Source: Caballeronia calidae (GTDB taxonomy: Bacteria; Pseudomonadota; Gammaproteobacteria; Burkholderiales; Burkholderiaceae). From it: 64,000 nt of DNA. The notes beneath the pieces were generated by a model, which ran no database searches, was not told the origin of the DNA, and was given only the letters and a program-made list of their open reading frames with translations. The translations under genes were made by a program, and so were the position numbers. The stretch spans positions 1 to 64,000 of the forward strand of contig NZ_FCOX02000041.1 of NCBI RefSeq assembly GCF_900044055.2, read 5' to 3'. Shown here piece after piece: positions 42,890 to 51,608 of the stretch. Positions within the stretch are counted from its first letter, which is position 1. Each line of letters opens with the position of its first letter.

Positions 42890-45079
42890 ATGAGAGCAAT
42901 TCGTATCATTGCTGCGGCACTCGCTTTCTGTGGCCTCAGCGCGGCGGCTTCTTCCGTTCTCGCGCAGGACATCAAGATTGGCTTCAACGGCGACCTGTCG
43001 GCCTCGCCGTCGGCGCAGAGCGGTCAAGCGGCAGTGCTGGGTATGCAAGCAGCGGTTGATGACATCAATGCGAGCGGAGGGTTGCTGGGAAAGAAATTGT
43101 CCCTCGTGCTACGAGACGACTTGTCCCAGCCGCCGAAGTCCATCCAGAACATGTCTGACCTCATCGACAATGAAGGGGTCGTCGCGGTGTTCGGCCCGAC
43201 GAACTCGGGCAATGCAATGGCCTGGAAGCACATTGTCAACCAAAAGAAAATTCCGGTGCTGGATAACGTGTCATCAGGCACTGACATCACGGCGCCGATG
43301 AGCCCGGGCGCGGATAACTACATGTTTCGTGTCTCGATGGTTGACCGCGAGCAAATCGCCGCCCTGATGGCTTACGTGAAAAAGAGTGCGGGCGCTACCT
43401 CAAAGGTCGGCTTCATGGCTGAGACGACCGGATACGGGCAGGGCGGCCTGCGCGACATGAAGGCCATAGCAGAAATGCAAGGCGTGAAGCCCGTGGGCAT
43501 TGAGCAGTTCGGGGTTGGCGACACTGATATGACCTCGCAGCTCAATAAGCTGAAAGCTGCTGGCGTCGATACCGTGCTTATCTGGGCTCAAGGCACGCCC
43601 ATCGCCCAGGTGATGCGGAGCATGGAGAAAATCAACTACTACCCTCGAACGCTCAGTTCGTGGGCCGCTGACAACATTACGTTTTATGACGCCGCAGGAA
43701 AGACCTTGGCCGAAAAGCCTATCTTTCTCCGCACAGTCAGCGAGAATCGCACACCTGCCCAAGACAAGTTGTTTGCTCGCATCGGTTCACAGCTCAAAGC
43801 GCCCAGTTCCTTCTCTTTTGCGCTGCACGGTTACGACTCGGTGATGGTTCTCGCGCAAGCAATCAAGCAGGCGAACAGCACGGACGGCTCGGCCATCCGG
43901 ATTGCACTGGAGAGCCTCAACGCACCGGTTCATGGATTGCTTAAGACCTACATCAGGCCCTTCAGCAAGCTGAACCACGAAGCACTCGTCGCGAAAGACC
44001 TCGTCTGGGTGCAATGGAAGGACGGCAAGCTCGTGCCTTACTCTGATGCAGTGGTGGCGTCACTCACGGCCGCCGACTTCCGGAACCAGAAACCGACCGA
44101 GTCCACCTCGGTAACGTTGACACCCGCACCCGCACCCGTAGCAGCAAGCGGCAACGCAACCGCAGCGTTCCTTCAAGCACTTATCAGCGGGCTCGCCATT
44201 GGCGGTGCATATGCGCTCGTAGCGCTGGGCTTCAGCATCACGTTCACTACAACCAAGACGCTGAACTTTTCGCACGGCGAGTTCGTGTCGTCCGGCGCAT
44301 TCATCGGTATGAGTGCGATGCTGCTTCTCTTGGGCAAGCCTATAACGGCCACTAGCTTTGGAGGTGTTGTGCCGGGGGTGACCGCCCAACTGCTGGCGTT
44401 GGTTGCTGCTCTTGTCGTGATGGGCGCTCTCGGGTGGCTTCTCTACGTCATTGGCGTGCGGCCTTTCGCAAGGAAGCCGGGCATGGCGTGGGTCATGAGT
44501 ACTCTCGGCTTTGGTGTCGTGCTCGACAGTATCGGGCTTGCTATCTGGGGTCCGAAGCCCGTCGTCGTTCCGTCACCACTGGGCGATTCCGTCGTTCAAA
44601 TCTTTGGAGTTGGCGTACGACCGCAGGAGCTCTTGCTTCTCGCTGTGGCCGTGGTTGTGATGTTTGTGTTCGACGTGGTCATGCGCAAGACGATGGTCGG
44701 CAAGATGATGCGGGCTGTCGCCGCGAATGGAAACGTGGCCAGCTTGATGGGCATCAACACGAACGCGGTGATGATTGGAGCCTTTGTTGTCAGCTCCGCT
44801 TTGGCCGGTCTCTCCGGGTTCCTGATTGCGCCAATTGCGCAAGCCTCTTTGTTCATGGGCCTCACCATCGGGCTGAAGGGCTTCTCGGGCGCAATGATTG
44901 GCGGGTTGAACAACCCTCGTGGCTGTGTGATTGGGGGCTTTGTCCTGGGCGTGCTCGAGTCCATGGTCAATCTTTGGCAGGCGCAATGGCGCGAGATTGC
45001 CGTCTTCGCCGTCGTCATCCTGGTCTTGGCGTTCCGTCCGACCGGTCTCTTTGGAAGCAAGCTGGTGGAGAAGGTATGA
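42890..45079 (+). CDS. Fused Liv-type ABC importer: substrate-binding protein plus LivH-like permease
   Basis: 729 aa. A signal peptide (to ..VLAQ) and a type I periplasmic-binding domain (IKIGFNGDLSASPSAQSGQ, NDMTSQLNKLKAAGVDTVLIW-type segments) cover residues 1 to about 400. A Pro/Ala linker (TLTPAPAPVAASG, about 408-422) joins an eight-helix LivH permease (GLAIGGAYALVALGFSITFTTTKTLNFSHGEF ... FRPTGLFG). Binding protein and permease are normally separate genes. The stop overlaps the next start by 4 bp. Liv-type importers move amino acids, amides and aromatic acids; ligand unknown. Confidence 0.9.
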   Translation: MRAIRIIAAALAFCGLSAAASSVLAQDIKIGFNGDLSASPSAQSGQAAVLGMQAAVDDINASGGLLGKKLSLVLRDDLSQPPKSIQNMSDLIDNEGVVAVFGPTNSGNAMAWKHIVNQKKIPVLDNVSSGTDITAPMSPGADNYMFRVSMVDREQIAALMAYVKKSAGATSKVGFMAETTGYGQGGLRDMKAIAEMQGVKPVGIEQFGVGDTDMTSQLNKLKAAGVDTVLIWAQGTPIAQVMRSMEKINYYPRTLSSWAADNITFYDAAGKTLAEKPIFLRTVSENRTPAQDKLFARIGSQLKAPSSFSFALHGYDSVMVLAQAIKQANSTDGSAIRIALESLNAPVHGLLKTYIRPFSKLNHEALVAKDLVWVQWKDGKLVPYSDAVVASLTAADFRNQKPTESTSVTLTPAPAPVAASGNATAAFLQALISGLAIGGAYALVALGFSITFTTTKTLNFSHGEFVSSGAFIGMSAMLLLLGKPITATSFGGVVPGVTAQLLALVAALVVMGALGWLLYVIGVRPFARKPGMAWVMSTLGFGVVLDSIGLAIWGPKPVVVPSPLGDSVVQIFGVGVRPQELLLLAVAVVVMFVFDVVMRKTMVGKMMRAVAANGNVASLMGINTNAVMIGAFVVSSALAGLSGFLIAPIAQASLFMGLTIGLKGFSGAMIGGLNNPRGCVIGGFVLGVLESMVNLWQAQWREIAVFAVVILVLAFRPTGLFGSKLVEKV

Positions 45080-46860
45080 AACAGCTCTCTCACGTCATTT
45101 CAGTTTGCGCTATCGCGGCGATTCTCATCGGCGGGGCGCTTGCGGTCGGGAACGACTACTATCTGCACATCGCCTTCATGATGTGTGTGTACTACCTTTG
45201 CGGCGCCGGCATGAACGTTCTCGTTGGGTTTGCCGGCCAGAAGTCTCTGGGACAAGCGGGGTTGTTCGGCGCAGGCGCTTACGCCGTCGCACTCCTTACA
45301 TCCCAGACGGCTATAAATCCTTGGCTCGCAATGGCGGCCGCGACAGTCATTGCGGGCGTCTTTGGTGTGCTCATCGCATTGCCGTCGCTTCGAGTGAAGG
45401 GTCCCTATCTGGCGATGGTCACTTTGGCGTTCGGGATTGTGGTCGAGCGTTTGGTGAGTGACTGGAACGAAGTTTTCGGCGGGGCTCAAGGCATCTACGG
45501 CATCCGGAGCCCTCAGTGGAACGGCCAACCGTTGACGCTCGCGCACTGGGTTTGCGTCGGCGTAGTGTTTTGCGCGGTGACCCACCTCTTGCTGCGCAAT
45601 CTTCTCAGCGGGAGATTTGGCCGCGCTTTCCTGTCGCTTCAGGCTGACGAGATTGCTTCTTCATCGGTGGGAGTCCGGGTGTATCGAGCGAAAGTCATCG
45701 CGTTCGTTATTGCTGCAGTCACGTGTGGACTGGCCGGTGCGATGGTCGCGCAGCAAAATCAGTACATCAATTCCGACTTCGTATCGTTTCAGCTCTCAAT
45801 CTTCATCCTCCTGCTTGTGCTTTTCGGCGGAGCCGGTACGAAGCTCGGCCCGGTCGTCGGCGCTGTGATTCTCACCTTGCTGGATGCGTTACTTGCTCGT
45901 TGGCCTTCTGTTCAGCATGTCCTGTATGGTTTGCTTTTGTTGTTTGCGTTGTACGCGATGCCCAACGGGGTGGTGGGAACCATCTATGGGACGCTGTTCC
46001 GTCGCAAAGCAAGTGGTAGCACCCTGCGGGGCGCACGAGCGAGTGGGCACGTAACGCCGTTCATGCGCAGTGGACGTTCAGGAACAGATGACCTCCTCAC
46101 GGTCGCGAAGGTCTCCAAATCGTACGGTGGAGTGAAACCCGCTCAGGATGTCTCTTTCTCGCTGAAGCGCGGCCATATTCACGCTCTCATCGGTCCCAAT
46201 GGGGCAGGTAAGAGCACCATGATTAACATGGTCACGGGCATCGTTAAGCCAGATGCCGGGTCCATCAAGTTCAACGGGAAGGAAATTGCACATAGCCCTG
46301 TCCACGCAATCTGCTGGTTGGGCATGGGTCGTACCTTCCAGAACCTGAGGCTTTTCGCCGACCTCTCGGTTCTCGACAACGTGATGCTGGGGCGCCATAG
46401 CCGAATGAAGAATGGCATCTTTGCGTCCCTTGCTTCTTTGCCCACAGCGCGACGGGAGGAAGAGATTACTCGGCAACGCGCTCTGGAGTTGCTGGAGCTT
46501 GTCGAACTCGGCGACCTGGCAAGTCGTCCAGCAGGAAGTCTCTCATACGGTCTGCAGCGCCGTGTCGAACTTGCCCGAGCACTCGCAACCGACCCTCAGC
46601 TACTTTTGCTCGATGAACCAGCTGCCGGATTGAATCCGCAGGAGACAGCAGAACTCGGTCAGTTGCTACTACGCATTGGAAAGTACGGCGTCACGATTCT
46701 GATGGTGGAGCATCACATGGACTTGGTGATGTCGGTCTCGGACCACGTCATTGTTCTTGACTACGGTGTGAAGATTGCCGAAGGAAAACCTGCCGAAGTG
46801 CAGGCAAATCCGCGCGTCGTCGAGGCGTATCTCGGCGTCGACGAAGTTGCTGCAGCCTGA
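45076..46860 (+). CDS. Fused Liv-type ABC importer: LivM-like permease plus LivG-like ATPase
   Basis: 594 aa. Residues 1-315 are the LivM permease (MMCVYYLCGAGMNVLVGFAGQKSLGQAGLFGAGAY, LPSLRVKGPYLAMVTLAFG). A basic linker leads to the ATPase from about 338: Walker A GPNGAGKST, Q-loop GRTFQNLRLFADLSV, signature LSYGLQRRVELARAL, Walker B LLLLDEPAAGLNP, switch His in MVEHHMDLVM. The signature is LSYG in place of LSGG, usual for LivG-type proteins. Start ATG 45076 overlaps the previous stop. LivM-LivG fusions are known in some Burkholderiales; together with the SBP-LivH fusion the whole importer is three polypeptides. Confidence 0.9.
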   Translation: MKQLSHVISVCAIAAILIGGALAVGNDYYLHIAFMMCVYYLCGAGMNVLVGFAGQKSLGQAGLFGAGAYAVALLTSQTAINPWLAMAAATVIAGVFGVLIALPSLRVKGPYLAMVTLAFGIVVERLVSDWNEVFGGAQGIYGIRSPQWNGQPLTLAHWVCVGVVFCAVTHLLLRNLLSGRFGRAFLSLQADEIASSSVGVRVYRAKVIAFVIAAVTCGLAGAMVAQQNQYINSDFVSFQLSIFILLLVLFGGAGTKLGPVVGAVILTLLDALLARWPSVQHVLYGLLLLFALYAMPNGVVGTIYGTLFRRKASGSTLRGARASGHVTPFMRSGRSGTDDLLTVAKVSKSYGGVKPAQDVSFSLKRGHIHALIGPNGAGKSTMINMVTGIVKPDAGSIKFNGKEIAHSPVHAICWLGMGRTFQNLRLFADLSVLDNVMLGRHSRMKNGIFASLASLPTARREEEITRQRALELLELVELGDLASRPAGSLSYGLQRRVELARALATDPQLLLLDEPAAGLNPQETAELGQLLLRIGKYGVTILMVEHHMDLVMSVSDHVIVLDYGVKIAEGKPAEVQANPRVVEAYLGVDEVAAA

Positions 46861-46870
46861 GGGAGTTGAC

Positions 46871-47581
46871 ATGCTGAAACTAGATTCCGTGAAAGTATCC
46901 TACGGCGCCATCCACGCGGTCAAAGGCGTCAGCCTCGAAGTCCGTGAGGGCGAGGTTGTGACCATCATCGGCGCCAACGGCGCAGGAAAGAGCAGCTTAC
47001 TCAAGAGCATCGCGGGATTGCAGGCAGTGTCGGCGGGTCGTGTCACTGTCGGCGGACGCGACTGCACGCAGCTTCCGCCCCATATGAGGGTTGGACTGGG
47101 CATCGCGCTGTCTCCCGAAGGCCGGGGGGTCTTTCCAGACCAAACGGTTCGCGAGAACCTTCTTCTCGGCGCATATTCGCGCAAACAGTCGAAGGCGGAA
47201 ACCGAAGCGGCAATGGAGCGGGAGTTCGAGCGCTTCCCTCGGTTGCGCGAGCGACAAGACCAGCTTTCGGGCACGCTCTCCGGAGGCGAGCAGCAAATGC
47301 TTGCAATCTCACGGGCATTGATGAGCAAGCCGCGACTGCTGCTTCTCGACGAGCCTTCGCTCGGTCTGGCGCCGCTCGTGATACGGGACATCTTCGATGC
47401 AATTCGGAGCCTTCGCGACGAGGGGCTGACGATTTTGCTTGTCGAACAGATGGCAAAGCAGGCCCTGGGCGTTGCCGACCGCGCGTACGTTCTCGAGGTC
47501 GGAAACATCACCCTCGAAGGCTCGGGGCGTGAACTGCTGAACGACCCGAAGGTTAAAGCAGCTTACTTGGGTACGCACTGA
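46871..47581 (+). CDS. Liv-type ABC importer ATPase (LivF-like)
   Basis: 236 aa cytosolic ATPase. Walker A GANGAGKSS, Q-loop SPEGRGVFPDQTVRENL, signature LSGGEQQMLAISRALM, Walker B LLLLDEPSLGLAP, switch region ILLVEQMAKQAL. ATG 46871 has GGGAG five bases upstream, 10 bp after the previous stop. It pairs with the LivG domain of the fused protein to power uptake. An EthD-like gene follows 48 bp later, tying uptake to catabolism. Confidence 0.93.
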   Translation: MLKLDSVKVSYGAIHAVKGVSLEVREGEVVTIIGANGAGKSSLLKSIAGLQAVSAGRVTVGGRDCTQLPPHMRVGLGIALSPEGRGVFPDQTVRENLLLGAYSRKQSKAETEAAMEREFERFPRLRERQDQLSGTLSGGEQQMLAISRALMSKPRLLLLDEPSLGLAPLVIRDIFDAIRSLRDEGLTILLVEQMAKQALGVADRAYVLEVGNITLEGSGRELLNDPKVKAAYLGTH

Positions 47582-47629
47582 AATCGTCGCGGTGCGCAGA
47601 GAGCAATTTAGCAATCAAGGGAGAGGTGG

Positions 47630-48319
47630 ATGAGCAAGGTAAGAATGGGGCTGATTTATAAGAAGCCGGAATGGTCCACGGAAGATTTTAAGGCGCACTG
47701 GCTCAATCATCACGGCTCGCTGGTTAAGCGCGCCCCAGGGCTCAGCCAGTATTGGCAGAACCATGTTACCGACCGGGTCCAGCGTGGCATCGAGTTCGCG
47801 CGAGGTCCGTGGGAGTTTGATGGCTTCTCTCAACTGTGGGTTGCCGACCCTGAGGCTCCTTTTGGTCGCGACGAGTTGCCCGCGCAAATCTTGGCAGACG
47901 AAAGCTACTTCATGGGTGGCTTGAACATCGTCTCCGTGCAACAGACCACCGTCGTTGAGGTGCCAAACGATGACGTGCGCCGCCGACTGATGAAGCGGAT
48001 GTCGATAATTCGGCGGCGCCCGGAAATGTCGGAGCAGGATTTCCTTAGAGAATGGAAGGTTCACGCAGACTATGTGAGAACGATGCCGGGTGTACTGGGC
48101 TATCGGCAAAACGCAATTGTCGAGCGCGAAGTGACGAAAGGCAGCGCGAGCACTTACGAGGAGCTGCCTATCGACGGCATCGTCGAGTTCTGGTTTGAGA
48201 GCACTGACTCCTTGCAGAACGCCTTTGGGTCCGAGGCTGGACTAAAAACAATGGCGCACGCGAAGACGTTCCTATCGGAAATCACGGCCTTCCTCGTTGA
48301 CGAGCACAGGATTGTCTGA
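47630..48319 (+). CDS. EthD-domain protein, tandem repeats
   Basis: 229 aa with two ferredoxin-like EthD units. The first: MGLIYKKPEWSTEDFKAHWLNHHGSLVKRAPGLSQYWQNHV; the second (from about residue 120): MSIIRRRPEMSEQDFLREWKVHADYVRTMPGVLGYRQNAIV. Both keep the H-x-x-x-V-(K/R)-x-x-P-G-x-x-x-Y-x-Q-N core. GGGAGAGG precedes ATG. It ends the Liv operon. EthD proteins accompany oxygenases of ether and ring degradation, and relatives are dimeric lactonases or isomerases. A catalytic step on the imported ring is plausible; more distant relative at 36060. Confidence 0.83.
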   Translation: MSKVRMGLIYKKPEWSTEDFKAHWLNHHGSLVKRAPGLSQYWQNHVTDRVQRGIEFARGPWEFDGFSQLWVADPEAPFGRDELPAQILADESYFMGGLNIVSVQQTTVVEVPNDDVRRRLMKRMSIIRRRPEMSEQDFLREWKVHADYVRTMPGVLGYRQNAIVEREVTKGSASTYEELPIDGIVEFWFESTDSLQNAFGSEAGLKTMAHAKTFLSEITAFLVDEHRIV

Positions 48320-48344
48320 ACGCCTGCATTTATGGCGAAGGAAA

Positions 48345-48366
48345 GGGCCCAAGCGGTCTTGGGCCT
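48345..48366. terminator. Bidirectional stem-loop between EthD and OYE3 genes
   Basis: GGCCCAAG-CGGT-CTTGGGCC, 8 bp perfect plus a wobble pair, between convergent genes. Only short T runs flank it. Confidence 0.55.
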
Positions 48367-48389
48367 CCTGCTGATTGGCTTTGCGAGCC

Positions 48390-49499
48390 TTACCCAGCCG
48401 ACGAGGACGTTTCGAGACGTGGGTAATCCGTGTAGCCCCGCGAATCGCCGCCATACATGGTCGAACGGTCGACAGGCGAAAGAGGAGCGTTATCGCGCAG
48501 TCGTTCTACCAGGTCGGGATTTGAGATGTACGGACGCCCAAACCCGATAAGGTCAACAATTCCAGACTCCAGTGCTTGCTCGGCCTCTGCCTTTTGGAAG
48601 CCACCGGCGAGAATCAGCGTCCCCGTGTATGCAGCGCGGAACCTCTTCAAGAATTCGCGGTCGATTGCGGTTTGACCGAGCGTCAACTGGTCGCTGAGGT
48701 GAACGTATGCCAGACTCCGGGCCGAGAGTTGCTCCGCGACTGTGAGCCACGTGTCATCTTCGTCGGCGTACGGCTTCATGTCATGCAATCTTCCGAACGG
48801 GGAGATTCGGATGGCGGTCTTGCTGGCGCCGATTGCCTCACTGACCGCGTCGACAGTTTCAAGGAGAAACCTCATTCGATTCTCGAGGGTACCGCCGTAC
48901 GCGTCATTGCGGCTATTGAGACCATCGTTTAGAAACTGCTCGAATATGTATCCGTTCGCCCCATGCAGCTCCACACCGTCGAAGCCAGCCGCCATAGCGT
49001 TTTGCGCTGCTTGCACGAAGTCGCGGATAACTCTTCGAATCTCATCCGTTGCGAGTGCACGGGGAGGACTGACCGGCACCTTATTCGGGTTCCCCGCCGA
49101 GTCATATGCAAAGGCTGTGGCGGCCGCCGCGGGAAGGTTGACTGAGGAAACGGGGCTGTCGCCGCTTCGCTGTAACGTCACGTGGGAAATCCGGCCAACG
49201 TGCCAAATTTGAATGAAGATGCGCCCGCCTTGCTGGTGGACAGCGTCGGTGACTCGCTTCCATCCCGCTACCTGTTCGGGCGTGTGGATTCCAGGAGTGA
49301 AAAGATAACCGCGTCCTTCGACAGAAATCTGTGACCCCTCGGTAATGATGAGTCCAGCGCTTGCGCGCTGTCGATAGTAGAGAGCCGTCTGCTCGTCCGC
49401 AACGGTGTCTAGTGCGCGTGACCTTGTCATAGGCGCCATCACGACACGGTTGGGCAGCGGCAGGCCGGCTAAATCGTAACCGTCGAAAAGTTTGCTCAT
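48390..49499 (-). CDS. Old Yellow Enzyme-family NADH:flavin oxidoreductase (OYE3 of window)
   Basis: 369 aa FMN ene-reductase. NRVVMAPMTRSRALDTVADEQTALYY, IWHVGRISH, the substrate anchor ELHGANGYIFEQF, NSRNDAYGGTLENR and GFGRPYISNPDLVERL are in place. The start at 49499 (MSKLFDGYD) matches the two paralogues; no good ribosome-binding site is visible there or at the alternative 49541, so the start is less sure. It lies on the minus strand after a luciferase-like flavin enzyme. N-x-R-x-D-A-YGG with TLENR makes it nearer to classical NemA-type OYEs than OYE1 and OYE2. Confidence 0.88.
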   Translation of the reverse strand: MSKLFDGYDLAGLPLPNRVVMAPMTRSRALDTVADEQTALYYRQRASAGLIITEGSQISVEGRGYLFTPGIHTPEQVAGWKRVTDAVHQQGGRIFIQIWHVGRISHVTLQRSGDSPVSSVNLPAAAATAFAYDSAGNPNKVPVSPPRALATDEIRRVIRDFVQAAQNAMAAGFDGVELHGANGYIFEQFLNDGLNSRNDAYGGTLENRMRFLLETVDAVSEAIGASKTAIRISPFGRLHDMKPYADEDDTWLTVAEQLSARSLAYVHLSDQLTLGQTAIDREFLKRFRAAYTGTLILAGGFQKAEAEQALESGIVDLIGFGRPYISNPDLVERLRDNAPLSPVDRSTMYGGDSRGYTDYPRLETSSSAG

Positions 49500-49603
49500 C
49501 GTTTTATGGCTAGTCAAAGTTGGTGAAATCTGGTGCTGCATCGAAGCATTGGTTTTCTGAGAATTGCCGTCTTTCTGCGAACGTGACGGAAATGAGTGAT
49601 ACG

Positions 49604-50596
49604 TCAGTGGGAGGGAAAGTGAGGAAGAACTTCAGAAGCCAGTTCGTCCATGAGTTCGGCATACGGTCGCCGACTAATCTTTGGATTGAGCGCAATGTGG
49701 TTGACACCCGCTTCCTGTGCCTCTTGAAGGAAGTGTGCGAGGGCCGCACTTCCAGAGCGAAAGCCGCCCCGTGTCCGAATGAGTGGCTCGTTCCGGTTTT
49801 CGACCAAATCGAGAAAGCCGCCGACGCCGAGTGGTTTGAACTGCCCAGAGCCGCAAGATTCGCTTACCTGGACATGCCATTGATTCGCGTACGCCGGCAA
49901 TTGCTCCGGTGCCGGCGAGGAACCGATGAAGCCGTCCATGTGCTTTGCAAGCCAAGCGAGGCTCTGTTGAGCACGACCGACGGCGATAGCAGGTGTGCTG
50001 CCAAAAGGGGGCTTGGGAACCAAATCGTGGGCTCCCCACGAACTTCCGAACCGAGACGAATCGAACCGGGGAAAGCTCTCTTCGAGAACGCTCTTGTACA
50101 CAGTGAATGCATCGCGGAAGCGCTCGCCTCGGGTTTCGAAGTCAATGCCGAAGAGTGGATATTCAGCCGGTCGGTCGCCAGAGGACAGCCCAAGGACAAC
50201 ACGGCCCCCTGACAATTGGTCAAGAGACGCTACTTGCTTTGCCAATATCAGGGGCTCGCGCATCGGCAGAACAATTCCTGCCGTCCCTAATGCAATCCTG
50301 CTTGTGAAGGCTGCCAGGTATCCGATGTATGGCACAGGGTCGAAGACCTGGCCCACATCGCCGTACTGTGGGTCGTAGAAAGGGACGTCGCGCATCCAGA
50401 GCGCCGCGAATCCTAGGTCGTCTGCCTTTTGCGCCATTGAGATATGGTCGCGCATGGTCGGAGCAGGGCTGTTCGGATGTGTTTCAAGCGGCAGAATAAG
50501 GCCGACTGTGAGCTTCTTCGGTGAAAAGAGACGCGCGAAGCCGGGCTGTTCGGCCAGTGTGGCGTCGCTGATGAGTAGTTCTGCATGGGCGTGCAT
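49604..50596 (-). CDS. Luciferase-like (LLM-class) flavin-dependent oxidoreductase
   Basis: 330 aa TIM-barrel protein of the bacterial luciferase family, which oxygenates using reduced FMN or works with F420. KLTVGLILPLETHPNSPAPTMRDHISMAQKADDLGFAALWMRDVPF, IALGTAGIVLPMREPLILAKQVASLDQLSGGRVVLGLSSGDRPAEYPLFG and GGFRSG are family landmarks. AAGGAG eight bases before ATG 50596 supports the start. It is divergent from a LysR gene and 104 bp ahead of OYE3, a probable two-gene unit. An OYE or another flavin reductase may supply reduced FMN (inference). Substrate unknown. Confidence 0.85.
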   Translation of the reverse strand: MHAHAELLISDATLAEQPGFARLFSPKKLTVGLILPLETHPNSPAPTMRDHISMAQKADDLGFAALWMRDVPFYDPQYGDVGQVFDPVPYIGYLAAFTSRIALGTAGIVLPMREPLILAKQVASLDQLSGGRVVLGLSSGDRPAEYPLFGIDFETRGERFRDAFTVYKSVLEESFPRFDSSRFGSSWGAHDLVPKPPFGSTPAIAVGRAQQSLAWLAKHMDGFIGSSPAPEQLPAYANQWHVQVSESCGSGQFKPLGVGGFLDLVENRNEPLIRTRGGFRSGSAALAHFLQEAQEAGVNHIALNPKISRRPYAELMDELASEVLPHFPSH

Positions 50597-50690
50597 TACG
50601 GATTCTCCTTGGATGGTTCATCTTAATTTCGAACCTGGAATCCATAAACCACCTATAATTCCAATTACTTCATCCTGTCATTCCAAAATC

Positions 50691-51608
50691 ATGTTGAAGG
50701 ATAGGTTCTACGGCTTCAACGAATTCGTCCTCTCCGCGCAGGATGGAAGCTTCACGGCGGCGGCCGCTCGACTAGGACTGACGAGCAGCGCCGTCGGGAA
50801 GGCAGTCACCCGACTCGAGGAACGCCTTGGAACGAAGCTGGTTCACCGAACCACCCGTCGTCTAACGCTGACGAACGAGGGAGAGGCCTATCTTGCCAGT
50901 TGCCTTCGAGTGCTTGGCGAACTGGACGAGACAGAAAGCTTGCTGACGACTGGTCATCAAGAACCGGTAGGAAGAGTACGTATCGAGTTGCCAGCGACAT
51001 TTGGCCGACGCCACGTGCTTCCATCGCTTCTACAACTGTCGCAAAAGCATCCTCGCCTAGACCTCTCTGTTAACTTCAGCGAGCGTTTGGCGGACCTTGT
51101 TGCCGAAGGCGTTGACATTGCAGTGCGAATCGGCCGACTGAAGGACGACGCCGACATTGCTGCTCGAAGACTCGGGGAACAGCGACTTGTCCTTTGTGCG
51201 GCTCCAAAGTATCTCGACCGGAAGGGAACACCGAAGAATAGAGACCAACTCGCGACGCACGACTGCATCGTTGGGCTGCAGCGAGGGCAGCGAGCAAGCT
51301 GGTTGGTGAAGAATGCTGCAGGGAACTTTGAACCGATGCAGGTAGCGGCCCGATACGAGCTAGCCGACGGCGAGGCGATGCTCAACGCTGCGTTGGCCGG
51401 TTCCGGCGTTGTTCAACTGCCAACATGGTTGGTAGCAGAGCACTTGCGTCGTGGGGAACTGATTGACATTCTGAACGAATGGGCCGGGGGAGAAATGCCT
51501 ATCCACGCTATCTGGCCGCGCACGAAGTACGTGCAACCTCGTGTTCGAGTTGTTATCGACGAGCTTGTTCGGCTCGCCCACGAGCAGGGTTCGGGTTTCA
51601 AGCCTTGA
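50691..51608 (+). CDS. LysR-family transcriptional regulator
   Basis: 305 aa. The N-terminal winged helix (EFVLSAQDGSFTAAAARLGLTSSAVGKAVTRLEERLGTKLVHRTTRRLTLT) is followed by a two-lobed effector domain (RVRIELPATFGRRHVLPSLLQLSQKHPRLDLSVNF ... GVDIAVRIGRL). The first codon follows an AT-rich stretch with no ribosome-binding site, so the mRNA may be leaderless; the open frame upstream to 50454 is antisense to the LLM gene. Divergent placement implies control of the LLM-OYE3 unit, as LysR proteins typically act on the neighbouring divergent promoter. Confidence 0.9.
   Translation: MLKDRFYGFNEFVLSAQDGSFTAAAARLGLTSSAVGKAVTRLEERLGTKLVHRTTRRLTLTNEGEAYLASCLRVLGELDETESLLTTGHQEPVGRVRIELPATFGRRHVLPSLLQLSQKHPRLDLSVNFSERLADLVAEGVDIAVRIGRLKDDADIAARRLGEQRLVLCAAPKYLDRKGTPKNRDQLATHDCIVGLQRGQRASWLVKNAAGNFEPMQVAARYELADGEAMLNAALAGSGVVQLPTWLVAEHLRRGELIDILNEWAGGEMPIHAIWPRTKYVQPRVRVVIDELVRLAHEQGSGFKP

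Noticed and set aside
44434..45075. Upstream extension of the LivM-LivG fusion
   Set aside because: Arg/Ala-rich shadow of the SBP-LivH fusion gene; the membrane protein begins at ATG 45076.
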